From positions 1-52,242 of the forward strand of contig NZ_MJUW02000024.1 in assembly GCF_001753675.2 (NCBI RefSeq): a DNA stretch of 52,242 bases, written 5' to 3'. Made by a program: the position numbers and the translations under genes. The DNA comes from Candidatus Brocadia sapporoensis. GTDB lineage: Bacteria; Planctomycetota; Brocadiia; Brocadiales; Brocadiaceae. The notes below the pieces were generated by a model. That model was not told the origin of the DNA, searched no databases, and saw only the letters and a list, made by a program, of their open reading frames with translations. Positions 32,607-42,044 of this stretch are shown piece after piece (within the stretch, counting starts at the first letter, position 1; each line of letters opens with the position of its first letter).

Positions 32607-33680
32607 ATGTTTTCCAGGCTAGACAACTATATATTAAAGGCTTTTATCCCCACGTTTTTTATGTGCCTGCTCATTATTTCCGGAATTTATATCGTTGCTG
32701 ACCTCCTTCAAAAACTGGGAGAATTTGTGGATATGGGGAGTGATGCCTTGAGCACAGGGATGCGTTACTATATGTACCTCTTTCCTGTTATTGTCTTCCA
32801 ATTTTTTCCTGCAATTACTTTAATTGCAGTCGGTATTGTTCTGGTAAAATTATCCAGGAATCGTGAAATACTGGCAATGCAGGTCGCCGGCATCTCGTTA
32901 TACCGGATTTTAGTCCCCATTTTTATTGTTACGGCATTCCTGTCTTTTGCTTCATTTGGGGATCAGGAATGGATTATTCCGCGGTTTGCGGAAAGGTTAG
33001 AGACCTTACGGCAAGCTTCATTCGATGATAATATCAGCCGAAATCTCCTTTTGGATGACAAGGAAAATGGTACCTTGGTTCGTATCTGGAGATATAATAA
33101 GAAAACACAAACTATGCAATCGGTGTTTATTCTCGGAAGATATGAAAACAAAAGAAAGAAATTTACCATCAATGCCGATGAAGGCAGGTGGATCGGAAAT
33201 AACACCTGGTTCCTGAGCAAGGTGACAAAACATATTTATAATGAGCAGGGGAAGTGGGTTGCACCTATAGCACAAATGGATACTTTGGAGTTTAAATCCT
33301 CTATAACACCGACAGTGCTGGGGGAAATAAAGCTCGATCCTAGTTTGTTGAGTTTTGAACAATTGAAAGAACTGTGTAAAAACGAACCGAATAACCCAAG
33401 AAACCGCGTATTATTTCATTCCAGGATAGCTTACACCCTTACACACTTTGTGCTGCTCTTGCTTGGCATACCTCTTGTTATCGGATTTGACCGGTTAAGC
33501 AGGAATTTGTTTCTTCGTGTGGGGCTGTGTGTCTTTGTCTGCGGTGTTTTTTACGCATTGTCTTTCGTGTGTACCAGTCTCTGTAATATGGGAGCGATTC
33601 ACCCCATATTGGCAGCATGGCTGCCGCATATTATGTTTGGATCTGTGGGATTGCTATTTTTTGATATGATGAGAATGTAA
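32607..33680 (+). CDS. LPS export ABC transporter permease, LptF/LptG family
   Basis: A YjgP/YjgQ-family permease of 357 residues when started at ATG 32607 (MFSRLDNYILKAFIPTF), 4 bp after folK; the frame runs back to 32505 inside folK. Three N-terminal membrane segments, an extracytoplasmic beta-jellyroll region (about 115-270) and three C-terminal segments (FVLLLLGIPLVIGF, LRVGLCVFVCGVFYALSFVC, LPHIMFGSVGLLFF) are visible. Its role is moving lipopolysaccharide out of the inner membrane, which supports a Gram-negative-type envelope. Only one of the LptF/G pair is here, and I cannot decide which. Confidence 0.88.
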   Translation: MFSRLDNYILKAFIPTFFMCLLIISGIYIVADLLQKLGEFVDMGSDALSTGMRYYMYLFPVIVFQFFPAITLIAVGIVLVKLSRNREILAMQVAGISLYRILVPIFIVTAFLSFASFGDQEWIIPRFAERLETLRQASFDDNISRNLLLDDKENGTLVRIWRYNKKTQTMQSVFILGRYENKRKKFTINADEGRWIGNNTWFLSKVTKHIYNEQGKWVAPIAQMDTLEFKSSITPTVLGEIKLDPSLLSFEQLKELCKNEPNNPRNRVLFHSRIAYTLTHFVLLLLGIPLVIGFDRLSRNLFLRVGLCVFVCGVFYALSFVCTSLCNMGAIHPILAAWLPHIMFGSVGLLFFDMMRM

Positions 33681-33761
33681 CAGATCGAATATGGGCGACA
33701 GGACGTTGGTATTTTCCTCTCCCGAATCCTTATTTTTCTTGTATTTAGCGGGTAATATGAT

Positions 33762-34520
33762 ATGGCTATCCGTGGATACTTCCATGCCTTTCTGGATCTC
33801 TTTTATCCCCGTACGTGTCTCCATTGTAATCGTAATTTAAACCGTTCGTACGAACTTTATCTCTGTAAAGGTTGTACAAAAGGAATTTCCTACGTCAGCA
33901 ATACTCATTGTATCCGGTGCGGGGCTGCTCTGGGACCCCACAGTCTTTCAACGATGCAGGAGGGTTGTACGGTATGCAAGGGAAGGTATTTCCCTTATGC
34001 GACAACAACATCTGTCACCTATTATGATGGTGTTATGAAAACATTAATACATAAGTTTAAGTACTCGAAACAAAAATTCTTGTCTCGTACGTTAAATGAT
34101 ATCATGCTGGCGCAAGACACCGTGAAGGAGACGATTCAGAACATCGACGTCATTGTACCGGTGCCTCTTCATTGGATTAAAAAGATGTATCGGGGTTTTA
34201 ATCAATCAGAGCTTCTGGCGTGGGGAATTCATCAATATTTTTCAAAGCCTATATTGTTAAACAATCTCTGCCGTGTTAAAAATACTGCGTCGCAGACCCG
34301 GTTGTCAAAAAAACAAAGACAGGCAAATATCCACAATGCGTTTCGTGTAAATAATCCAAAAATGTTTCAAGAAAAGAGGATATTGCTGGTAGATGATGTA
34401 TTAACTACCGGCGTAACTGCATCCGAATGTTCAAAAAAATTAAAACAATCCGGCGCAAAGTCTGTTCATTTGCTCGTTTTGGCGACCGCACCGGATCGTG
34501 GCCCGAGGTACGCTTCTTAA
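33762..34520 (+). CDS. comF: ComF family protein (phosphoribosyltransferase-like)
   Basis: A 252-residue double-zinc-ribbon plus PRTase protein. N-terminal zinc ligands are CLHCNRNL, CKGC, CIRCG and CTVCKG. The PRPP-binding motif VLLVDDVLTTGVTASEC is near residue 210, and VIVPVPLHW lies in the core. The family is needed for DNA uptake in naturally competent bacteria but is widespread, with the substrate often unknown. It stands alone 81 bp after the LptF/G-like gene. No other competence gene is in the window. Confidence 0.9.
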   Translation: MAIRGYFHAFLDLFYPRTCLHCNRNLNRSYELYLCKGCTKGISYVSNTHCIRCGAALGPHSLSTMQEGCTVCKGRYFPYATTTSVTYYDGVMKTLIHKFKYSKQKFLSRTLNDIMLAQDTVKETIQNIDVIVPVPLHWIKKMYRGFNQSELLAWGIHQYFSKPILLNNLCRVKNTASQTRLSKKQRQANIHNAFRVNNPKMFQEKRILLVDDVLTTGVTASECSKKLKQSGAKSVHLLVLATAPDRGPRYAS

Positions 34521-34566
34521 TTTCAATGATTCGTAACGCAGCAAATCCGCAACCAGATCACCCCTA

Positions 34567-34644
34567 TCGTTCGACGGACCCTTCGGCAAGCGCAGGATGT
34601 GCGCCGTGTATGGTGAGCCTGTCGAACCATCACGACGAAGTCAA
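34567..34644 (+). repeat. partial copy of the interspersed repeat (palindromic core)
   Basis: cgttcgacgga, cttcggcaagcgcaggatgt, gcgccgtgtatggtgagcct, gtcgaaccatcacgacgaagtc match the central part of the repeats at 10264-10505 and 51868-52105. The two arms (cggcaagc and agcctgtcg) form an imperfect hairpin. It lies 46 bp after the comF stop. Confidence 0.72.
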
Positions 34645-34730
34645 GGGAGGCGAATGGGGGTATAAAAAACTTACAAAAAAGGGAAGATTTTACACGGTAA
34701 TACCACTATAATTTTTCACCTGTTTATTCC

Positions 34731-34758
34731 TTGACTCTTTTTCTCAATTTCATATAAT
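34731..34758 (+). promoter_or_regulatory. near-consensus promoter upstream of the aminotransferase gene
   Basis: TTGACT (34731-34736), a 16-bp spacer and TATAAT (34753-34758). It would give a 5' leader of about 155 nucleotides before the ATG at 34920. A weaker TATACT at 34879-34884 lies closer to the gene. Confidence 0.55.
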
Positions 34759-34919
34759 AACGCTTTTTCTTTGATTTATATAGTGTTTGCCCGTAGGTAA
34801 GTCTCTCCTGAGGAAATAGTGTTTTCTTTCAAAATATCTCGTAAATGCTGTGGAGTTTCTTCTTAACCGTTGATCGGCTATACTGCCGGTGCTACTAGAC
34901 AATCGAAAGGACAATTTCT

Positions 34920-36071
34920 ATGAAAAAAAACTACCTCTTCACGCCTGGCCCAACCATGGTGCCGCCTGAGGTTGCATTGGCTGAAGCGCAAACGATGATC
35001 CATCACCGGACACCACAGTTCTCGCAAATCTTTTTTGAGTTGAGTGAGGATTTAAAGTATTTGTTTCAGACAAAGACCGGCGAAGTGTTTACCCTTATGT
35101 CTTCCGGAACCGGCGCTATGGAGGCATGCGTGGTGAATGTCTTGTCTCCCGGCGATAAGGCATTGGTGGTGGTCAGTGGAAAATTCGGTGAACGGTGGGC
35201 AGAATTATGCGCTTGTTTTGGCATTGAAACGATTTCCATTTGCGTTGAAAATGGCAAGGCGGTGGATCCTGCGGATATTGAGGCAGCGCTGAAAAAAACA
35301 CCGGGAATCACTGTGGTATTTACTACACAATGCGAGACATCTACGGGCGTAGTGCATGATATACAATCGATCTCTCCCATTGTGAAGAAATACGGGGCTC
35401 TTATGGTTGTTGATTCTATTACGGGCATCGGCGTTCATCCATTTATGATGGACGAATGGAAGATTGACGTTGCTATTACCGGTTCTCAAAAGGGATGCAT
35501 GATGCCGCCAGGGCTTGCCTTTGTTTGTGTGAATAACAGCGCCTGGGCGGCCATAGAAAAAGCAGGTTTGCCCAGATATTATTGGGATTTCAGGGAGATG
35601 GGGAAGGCATTAAAAGACAAAACAACCCCTTTCACTCCTGCCGTTTCCCTGGTCATGGCGATGAAAACAGCAATGGATATGATCAAGAAAGAAGGAATTG
35701 AGAATGTCTGGAAGAGACATGCACGCCTTGCTCAGGCCACAAGAGAGGGAGCAAAGTCGCTTGGCCTGGAACTCTTTGCCGGGGAATATGCGAGCAATGT
35801 ACTAACCGCAATCAAGGCACCGAAAGGGATAGATGTCGATAAGATTATTAAAAAGCTAAGGGACGAGACAGGAGTAACCTTCACGGGAGGGCAAGATGAG
35901 TTAAAAGGAAAGATTGTCAGAATCGGCCACATGGGCTATGTGAATGATTTTGACGTCATTGTTGCTATCGCAGCCCTTGAAAAGGGTCTCTATGATGCAG
36001 GATATCGCTTCGAATTAGGAATAGGACTTTCCACGGTGCAGTCGTTGCTTGTCAGTAAGAAACAGGGGTAG
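34920..36071 (+). CDS. alanine/serine-glyoxylate (pyruvate) aminotransferase family protein
   Basis: A 383-residue class V PLP aminotransferase. The ATG is preceded by GAAAGGAC at 9 bp. Landmarks are LFTPGPTMVPPEV at the start, HHRTPQFSQI, MSSGTGAMEACVVN, TQCETSTGV, VDSITGIG and the PLP lysine in GSQKGCMMPPGLAFV. The C-terminal domain contains TFTGGQDELKGKIVRIGHMGY. The family interconverts glyoxylate, glycine, serine and pyruvate, or acts in purine-derived amine metabolism. It is monocistronic, with its own promoter. The exact substrate is not readable. Confidence 0.9.
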   Translation: MKKNYLFTPGPTMVPPEVALAEAQTMIHHRTPQFSQIFFELSEDLKYLFQTKTGEVFTLMSSGTGAMEACVVNVLSPGDKALVVVSGKFGERWAELCACFGIETISICVENGKAVDPADIEAALKKTPGITVVFTTQCETSTGVVHDIQSISPIVKKYGALMVVDSITGIGVHPFMMDEWKIDVAITGSQKGCMMPPGLAFVCVNNSAWAAIEKAGLPRYYWDFREMGKALKDKTTPFTPAVSLVMAMKTAMDMIKKEGIENVWKRHARLAQATREGAKSLGLELFAGEYASNVLTAIKAPKGIDVDKIIKKLRDETGVTFTGGQDELKGKIVRIGHMGYVNDFDVIVAIAALEKGLYDAGYRFELGIGLSTVQSLLVSKKQG

Positions 36072-36674
36072 GATGACATATGGGTTTGGCCTCAGGCCTT
36101 ATGTCTTTCATTCCCGGAAATGAGAAATATTTATTATTTTTCTAAAGGATTTTCAGCCTCGGTACGCAACTCGTTAATCAAAAAGAGAGATTGCAGAGGG
36201 ATTGAGTAACTTCTGATAGCCTAACACGGCAAGCCACAATCAATGCCTCCTTGGCAAAGGGAGGAGGATGTGAGTTGTGAAAAGATTTGCTAAAACGTAT
36301 CGTCATGAAAACAGAGGAAGGGAGGATTTTGCGCGGTAATATTCCAACATAAAATAGTTTTTCACGACCATAATTGAATCAAACGCAGGAATTTGATAGC
36401 AATGCTTTCCGGTGATTTGCAAAACGGAAATCATACATTGCGTTTTTGCTTACATTAAATTCTTTTTACTCACATCATTTAACACATCTCACCAGAAACA
36501 TCGACAGTATCTCTTCTGAATCCATTTCACCAGGGGTTTTAAGATTGATTACAGGATTCTTAAATATTAAAATATATCGTATTCACATGGAGATTTTAAA
36601 TGGTATGAAAAAAATCGATCAGGTCGATTCCAAATTCTGTATCGTGGTCTGACAACGTAATTGAAGAAGATCAC
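36072..36674. other. long intergenic region, no supported gene
   Basis: About 600 bp of mixed sequence before the B12/radical SAM gene. A 68-codon plus-strand frame (36446-36652) has no recognisable motif or ribosome-binding site and is not called. A short Pur-rich stretch (gcctccttggcaaagggaggagg, about 36246) forms a small imperfect hairpin of a type common in intergenic repeats. A ggcct-c-aggcc palindrome lies at about 36087. Confidence 0.5.
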
Positions 36675-38165
36675 ATGAACATCCTTCTGATAGACCCGCC
36701 TTTTTATCGTTTTTTCAATTATTACAATCGATATTTCCCTTTAGGATTGAGCTGCCTGTCCTCTACGCTGAAAAAAGCCGGTCATGCGGTGATTATCTAT
36801 GACGCAGACTGCAATAAGAATTCAAAAGGAATGGATTATACGCGATTGCCTGAAAAATATCGTATCTATCTGAGAGAATTAAAGAATCCGGAGAACCCCA
36901 TTGTAAAGGAGATTGCTGAAACTATAAAAAAATATCAACCTGATATCATTGGGATAACGGTTATGACTCCAAAGACGGCGTCCGCATTTACGATCGCCTC
37001 TCTGGCAAAACAATACAACAAAGATTGTTGCGTTATCTTTGGTGGTCCTCATGCAACTTTGAGGTCCGATGAGATATTGAAGAATACACGGGATGTTGAT
37101 TTTGTGATAAACGGAGAGGGTGAAGCGGTATTCCTCGAGCTGGCAAATGCTTTACGAGCGAGAAATAATGCTTTCCGTGAGATACGAGGGCTTTCTTATC
37201 GCCAGGGTGATGCTATCGTCCATAATGCAGCACGAAGTTTTATTGACGATTTAGATGCTCTTCCATTCCCGGACAGGGAGATGCTTTTGGGTTTTGATAC
37301 CTATACCTCGGAAGATATGGGGTTACTCATGGGAAGTCGAGGTTGCCCCTATCGTTGTTCCTATTGTGCGACACAAATATGGACAAGGAAGGTACGGTAT
37401 CGGTCTCTAGCAAATATTTTAGAGGAAATCAAGTATGTACATCTTCGTTACGGTACCCGTCAGTTTACCTTTAAAGATGATTCTTTTACGGTTAACAGAA
37501 AAAGAGTCCTGGAATTTTGTCATAAAGTGCTCGAAGAGAACTTAAAGATCAATTGGGACTGCAATACGCGGGCAGATTTAGTTGATTTCGAACTCCTGGA
37601 GACGATGAAAAAGGCGGGTTGTAATAGTATAAAGGTGGGAATAGAATCCGGGAGTGAAAGAATATTGGCATTGATGGACAAAGGTATTACCCTTGAGCAC
37701 ATTCACAATGCGGCAAAGCTTTTCCGGGAAGCGGGAATTCATTGGACCGCCTATTTTATGATGGGTATTCCCACGGAGACAAAGGAAGATATGAAAAAGA
37801 CCCTGGATTTATTGTATAAAATACGGCCAAGTTTTGCCTCAATCGGTGTTTACGAACCATTTCCTGGGACAAAGCTCTTTGATGTAGGTATCGAACACGG
37901 GTTGGTGAAAAGAGAGATGTCATATGAAGATTTTTTCACTCATATACCAAGTGATTATTATTTAAAGGACGTTAAACGGCGGGTTGATACCATGGATTAC
38001 GAGAATTTCACAACTATGGAAAATGAGGCGAAAGACGTATTTCATAACTATAATAAAAGTGTAATGCGTATCCTTGAAAGGGCAAAAGCCAGAAGCAATG
38101 TCTATTTGCATAATCCCAGAATTTTTTTTAATGATATTAAAAAATTTTTAGGATGGCTACGGTGA
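36675..38165 (+). CDS. B12-binding domain radical SAM protein (BchE/hopanoid-type superfamily)
   Basis: A 496-residue protein. Residues 1-170 form a cobalamin-binding Rossmann domain (NILLIDPPF, then PLGLSCLSSTLKKAGHAV, CCVIFGGPHATLRSDEIL). The radical SAM core has GSRGCPYRCSYCATQIW (CxxxCxxC) near residue 221 and KVGIESGSERILALMDKG. The C-terminal ~100 residues are helical and basic. Members methylate or rearrange unactivated carbons in lipids, cofactors or sugars; the substrate is not evident. It is followed after 174 bp by a polyprenyl sugar-phosphate transferase, so an envelope glycolipid or polysaccharide is a possible target, by inference. Confidence 0.85.
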   Translation: MNILLIDPPFYRFFNYYNRYFPLGLSCLSSTLKKAGHAVIIYDADCNKNSKGMDYTRLPEKYRIYLRELKNPENPIVKEIAETIKKYQPDIIGITVMTPKTASAFTIASLAKQYNKDCCVIFGGPHATLRSDEILKNTRDVDFVINGEGEAVFLELANALRARNNAFREIRGLSYRQGDAIVHNAARSFIDDLDALPFPDREMLLGFDTYTSEDMGLLMGSRGCPYRCSYCATQIWTRKVRYRSLANILEEIKYVHLRYGTRQFTFKDDSFTVNRKRVLEFCHKVLEENLKINWDCNTRADLVDFELLETMKKAGCNSIKVGIESGSERILALMDKGITLEHIHNAAKLFREAGIHWTAYFMMGIPTETKEDMKKTLDLLYKIRPSFASIGVYEPFPGTKLFDVGIEHGLVKREMSYEDFFTHIPSDYYLKDVKRRVDTMDYENFTTMENEAKDVFHNYNKSVMRILERAKARSNVYLHNPRIFFNDIKKFLGWLR

Positions 38166-38339
38166 TGGGAAAAATATCAGAAAGAAATCATGGATTCTCC
38201 TTTTGTACGTATAGCAGACATAACAAATAAGCATACATGCAAGCGTCGTTTTGCAAGGGCGACAGCCAGAAATAATCTCCCGTACCCGGACAGCACTAAA
38301 TTTTTTTTATTACTATAAGGTTTTACTTTACACAAGAAT

Positions 38340-39731
38340 ATGTCAATCAAGAAGTTTTATTACCCTGTACCAAAACAACAGATACTCCTCATTGCAGGAG
38401 ACCTGCTTATCGTAAATGGATCGGTTTTCTTATCGGCAATACTCCGTTTAGGCTTGAACGATGGGTGGGACTATATAAGAAATAATCCCCTATCATTTGT
38501 GTTGACAGGCATCATCTTTATTTTTACCTTCTTTTTTGCCGAACTGTATGATACCCGAAAGGATTTCAAGGCTGCCGGAAATATCATGAGCATTGCCTTT
38601 GCATCCGCCAGTGCCTTTATTATTACCACCTTTTTATTTTATATAAACTGGTCTCTGAGGATAGGACGAGGTGTATTTGTTATCAATGGTCTATTGATTA
38701 CCCTTTTTATCATCGGATGGAGGATTCTCTACAGTTATCTGCAGGATCAGCCGATTTTTAAAAGAAACGTTTTAATTGTGGGCGCCGGTTGGGCAGGAAA
38801 AACCATTTTGCAAGAAATAAACAGGGCAAAGAAAACAGGGTTGCAGGTGGCAGGCTTCATTGATGACAACCCAGGAAAACAGGAAGGTAGCGTTGAAGGA
38901 TTCCCGGTATTTGGAGGCCGATATACCTTGCCCTCAGTTGTTCGTCAAAATGACATTAGCCTGATTGTAAACGCTATTACCCACGAAAAACATGCGGATC
39001 TCATTAAGGCATTAATTAATTGTTCATGGAATGGGATAGAAATTGTCGATATGCCCACCCTTTACGAACAGCTTACAGGCAAGATACCTTTCAAGCACAT
39101 TAATGATATGTGGATGCTGCATGTAGTTATTAGTAAACCGAAATTGTATGGTAAATTGGTGAAGCCTGTTGTTGAAATATTATTTACGTTGATCTTGTTT
39201 GTGCTGTTCATGCCCGTTATGGTGGTTATCGCATTATTGATAAAGATGGATTCACAAGGGCATATTTTCTATACGCAGGAACGTATCGGAAAAGATGGGA
39301 AAGGTTTTACGATCATAAAATTCCGTACCATGGTGGAGAATGCCGAATTAACTACGGGTGCGGTTTATTCATCGGATAATGATCTCAGGATTACAAAAAT
39401 TGGAAAATTTTTGAGAAAATGGCGACTGGATGAGATCCCTCAATTGCTCAATGTAATCAAGGGAGAGATGAGTCTGGTAGGACCGCGCCCGGAACGACAT
39501 GTCTTTATCAGAGAGTTTGAAGAAAAAATCCCTTTTTATACCCAGAGGCTCGCTGTCAGGCCAGGCTTAACAGGCTGGGCACAAGTAAAGTACCCATATG
39601 CTTCTTCGATAGAACAAACCGAAGAAAAACTGCAATACGATCTTTACTATATCAAAAATATGTCTTTTATGCTGGATTTTGTGGTATTGCTGAAAACGAT
39701 AAAGGTCGTATTTTTTGGAAGTGGAAAATAA
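38340..39731 (+). CDS. polyprenyl glycosylphosphotransferase (exopolysaccharide initiation)
   Basis: A 463-residue polyisoprenyl-phosphate hexose-1-phosphate transferase. Four to five N-terminal membrane segments, a Rossmann-like CoA-binding domain (VLIVGAGWAGKTILQEI, about 142-158), one more membrane segment and the catalytic bacterial-sugar-transferase domain are visible. Catalytic-domain motifs are FYTQERIGKDGKGFTIIKFR, LRKWRLDEIPQLLNVIKGEM, SLVGPRPE and RPGLTGWAQVKYPY. It loads the first sugar on undecaprenyl phosphate. The architecture fits WcaJ/EpsB-like enzymes and the XrtA-associated TIGR03013 group. It is not surrounded by other glycosyltransferases, and a convergent TPR gene ends 24 bp away. 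Confidence 0.92.
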   Translation: MSIKKFYYPVPKQQILLIAGDLLIVNGSVFLSAILRLGLNDGWDYIRNNPLSFVLTGIIFIFTFFFAELYDTRKDFKAAGNIMSIAFASASAFIITTFLFYINWSLRIGRGVFVINGLLITLFIIGWRILYSYLQDQPIFKRNVLIVGAGWAGKTILQEINRAKKTGLQVAGFIDDNPGKQEGSVEGFPVFGGRYTLPSVVRQNDISLIVNAITHEKHADLIKALINCSWNGIEIVDMPTLYEQLTGKIPFKHINDMWMLHVVISKPKLYGKLVKPVVEILFTLILFVLFMPVMVVIALLIKMDSQGHIFYTQERIGKDGKGFTIIKFRTMVENAELTTGAVYSSDNDLRITKIGKFLRKWRLDEIPQLLNVIKGEMSLVGPRPERHVFIREFEEKIPFYTQRLAVRPGLTGWAQVKYPYASSIEQTEEKLQYDLYYIKNMSFMLDFVVLLKTIKVVFFGSGK

Positions 39732-39754
39732 GAAGTGTTTTTGCGACAACGGTG

Positions 39755-41257
39755 TTACTGTGGTTTCTCTCCCGTTTTCATCTGGCTTTTTGTCTGTTGT
39801 TCTTTTATCCGGTGAGCGCCCTCTAACTTGTGGAATATATCCTTCATTTCTGGCGATATTTCCAGGGCTTTCTTGTATTCTGCAATGGCCTCATCAAGGT
39901 GCCCCTGTTTTTGATAAATATCACCAAGTTTATCGTGAGCAGTTGCTAACCTTGGGTTGCGTGCGACTATTTTTTTTATGTCCGAAGCGGCATCATCTAA
40001 CTTACCATTTTCTAAATAAAGCACCCCGCGGTTATAAAGTGACGAAAGGTCATCCGGGATAACTTTTAAAACTTCACCATATTCGTTTATTGCTTCTTCT
40101 GCCATCCCTTTTTCAGAATAAATAACACCCAGGTTAAAATGTGCGCCTGCGTGATTCCTGTTAAGAGACAGTGCCTTTTTGAACGCAGAAACTGCATCAT
40201 CATACGCCTTTTTTTTTGTATAAGCTACTCCCAGATTGTTGTAAACCTCTCCAAAATTTGGGCTGATGGTAAGCGCTTTTTTATAGGTGACGATTGCATC
40301 GTCGATCATTCCTTTGTCGACATAGGCAGCCCCCAGATTATTGTATACCTCACTAAAATCTTCCTTATTTTGTAAAGCTTCTTTATATGAGGCGATCGCA
40401 TCATCCTTTTTCCCCTGGAGTGCACAGGATACTCCTTTATTGTTATACAGCAGAGCAAGCCGGTTTTTTGTTTCTTTATGAGAGGGGTCTGCAGACAGCA
40501 ATTTTTTATAGGTAAGAATGGCGTTGTCTTGCGACCCGTTTGATTCATAAGCAGAAGCCAGATCAAAGAGAAGTCCGGTGTCTTTGGGGTTGAGCGTAGC
40601 TGCCTTTTCAAAGGAAGAAATGGATTTTGAGACATCGCCCTTTTTTTTGTAAAGGTATGCCATGTTTTTATGGCTTTCTGCAAGGCCTGGATCTATTTCG
40701 ACGGCCATCTGGTAATAGGTAATAGCATCGTCAATCATTCCCTTGTTGGTAAAGGCATTCCCGATATTATGGAATACCGCCGCGTCGCGGGGTTGAATAG
40801 CCAAGGCTTTTTTATAAGCATTGACGGCGTTGTCGTACTGAGACGTTTTGTTATAAATGTTTCCTAAATTGTAATACGCTTCTGCGTCATTTGGATTAAT
40901 TTCAATGACTTTGTTGAATTCACGGATGGCTTCATTATAGTGAGCGTTTCTATATAAAAGAATTCCAAGATTGAAGTGTGCATTTAGATTGGAAGGCTCT
41001 TGCAAAAGTATTTTTTGATATTTTTTCATGATTTCTTTATCAGGGATGTCGGTGGGGTCGATGGGGGAAGAAAAGACCATTTGAAAAGAGAGAAAGACGG
41101 TAATGCCAACAATTCCAAAATAATTACCTATTTTTACGGCATTTTCCCGCAAAAACAGCTTCCCGGGAAACAAGTTTTTCCTTTTCTCCTTGTTTCTGAA
41201 TGAAGTAACAGGACAGGTTTGCTTGCAGCGAAGATGTGTTCCGAAATATCTGCACAT
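39755..41257 (-). CDS. TPR-repeat protein, membrane-anchored or secreted
   Basis: A 500-residue protein. A hydrophobic stretch around residues 46-63 (YFGIVGITVFLSFQMVFS) suggests a signal anchor behind a basic N-terminal extension; no ribosome-binding site marks the start at 41257, so a later start is possible. From about residue 90 there are eleven consecutive 34-residue tetratricopeptide repeats (for example AYYNLGNIYNKTSQYDNAV and VYNNLGVAYTKKKAYDDAV). It is probably a periplasmic scaffold. The repeats are similar at DNA level, so recombination within the gene is possible. It is convergent with the glycosylphosphotransferase gene. Confidence 0.85.
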   Translation of the reverse strand: MCRYFGTHLRCKQTCPVTSFRNKEKRKNLFPGKLFLRENAVKIGNYFGIVGITVFLSFQMVFSSPIDPTDIPDKEIMKKYQKILLQEPSNLNAHFNLGILLYRNAHYNEAIREFNKVIEINPNDAEAYYNLGNIYNKTSQYDNAVNAYKKALAIQPRDAAVFHNIGNAFTNKGMIDDAITYYQMAVEIDPGLAESHKNMAYLYKKKGDVSKSISSFEKAATLNPKDTGLLFDLASAYESNGSQDNAILTYKKLLSADPSHKETKNRLALLYNNKGVSCALQGKKDDAIASYKEALQNKEDFSEVYNNLGAAYVDKGMIDDAIVTYKKALTISPNFGEVYNNLGVAYTKKKAYDDAVSAFKKALSLNRNHAGAHFNLGVIYSEKGMAEEAINEYGEVLKVIPDDLSSLYNRGVLYLENGKLDDAASDIKKIVARNPRLATAHDKLGDIYQKQGHLDEAIAEYKKALEISPEMKDIFHKLEGAHRIKEQQTKSQMKTGEKPQ

Positions 41258-41275
41258 AGTAAGGGTTGATTCGAC

Positions 41276-41779
41276 TTATAATATTTTTCTCAATAAGGTA
41301 CGCCTTTCATGCTCTAAATATTTTTCTTTATTGATGAGCTCTTTTGTTTTGTGAGGATTTTTAATTCCCCTGAACACGTGACTGGCTTGGTTCGTGACTA
41401 TCGTAAGGTTGCCGATTTTCAATCGCTTTTGCATGTTTCCCTGCGTTACGGAAATATTGTTGATATCACCGTAGGGTATTTCCTTTAACGTTCTGGAAAA
41501 GAGTCCTTTTTGAATCTGAATTTTACCCTGTGTGATTACATATTTGGTTGTGTAAACAGAAAGAACATGATAGAGGATCAGGAGACTACTAAGAGACAGG
41601 ATGGTCAAACCTGTAATGTTCTCGAAACCAAATTTTGTTAATGCTAAAAAAATGGCAAACGAAGAAATCGTAAATACGAACCAGTTTTGGCGTATCTGCG
41701 GTTTAAAAGATTGAACGGTTTTGGTTTCTGCATCCTTATCGAAATCCGCGTCTTTATATAAAGTGTGTATGTTTGTCAT
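41276..41779 (-). CDS. PH-domain (YdbS/bPH2-like) membrane protein
   Basis: A 167-residue protein with two hydrophobic helices (about 33-50 and 56-72) followed by a bacterial PH-like domain: KYVITQGKIQIQKGLFSRT, IPYGDINNISVTQG and RLKIGNLTIVTNQA. This is the layout of the YdbS/YdbT (DUF304) family, with roles in membrane stress resistance suggested for some members. It starts at ATG 41779 and ends 18 bp before the TPR gene start, so the two may be co-transcribed. Confidence 0.83.
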   Translation of the reverse strand: MTNIHTLYKDADFDKDAETKTVQSFKPQIRQNWFVFTISSFAIFLALTKFGFENITGLTILSLSSLLILYHVLSVYTTKYVITQGKIQIQKGLFSRTLKEIPYGDINNISVTQGNMQKRLKIGNLTIVTNQASHVFRGIKNPHKTKELINKEKYLEHERRTLLRKIL

Positions 41780-42044
41780 GGTGATTTATTTGGTCTCAAA
41801 AAATCGCAAACAGACGGTCCCTGATTTTTAGGAAAATGCCTTGCCTGGATTGTCAAAAACTGGAGATGCCCTCTGCGTGTGAATTATAGGCAAGAATGGC
41901 AATCATGTCAAGGCAAATGCACCATAAGGATGCTCACGATATACAGATGAAAATTCAGGAGAAAATAAATCCTTACCGGTCTGTTTATATCCGTATAATG
42001 ATCGTGGCACAGAGGGTTTTCCTCCCGGCCCTGACACTATATTG

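Noticed and set aside
36446-36652. 68-codon frame before the radical SAM gene
   Set aside because: No ribosome-binding site, no motif, AT-rich intergenic sequence; length is within chance.
40139-41257. Periodic DNA in the TPR gene considered as a CRISPR or satellite array
   Set aside because: The ~102-bp period equals the 34-residue TPR unit and the frame is open throughout; no CRISPR repeat-spacer pattern exists.
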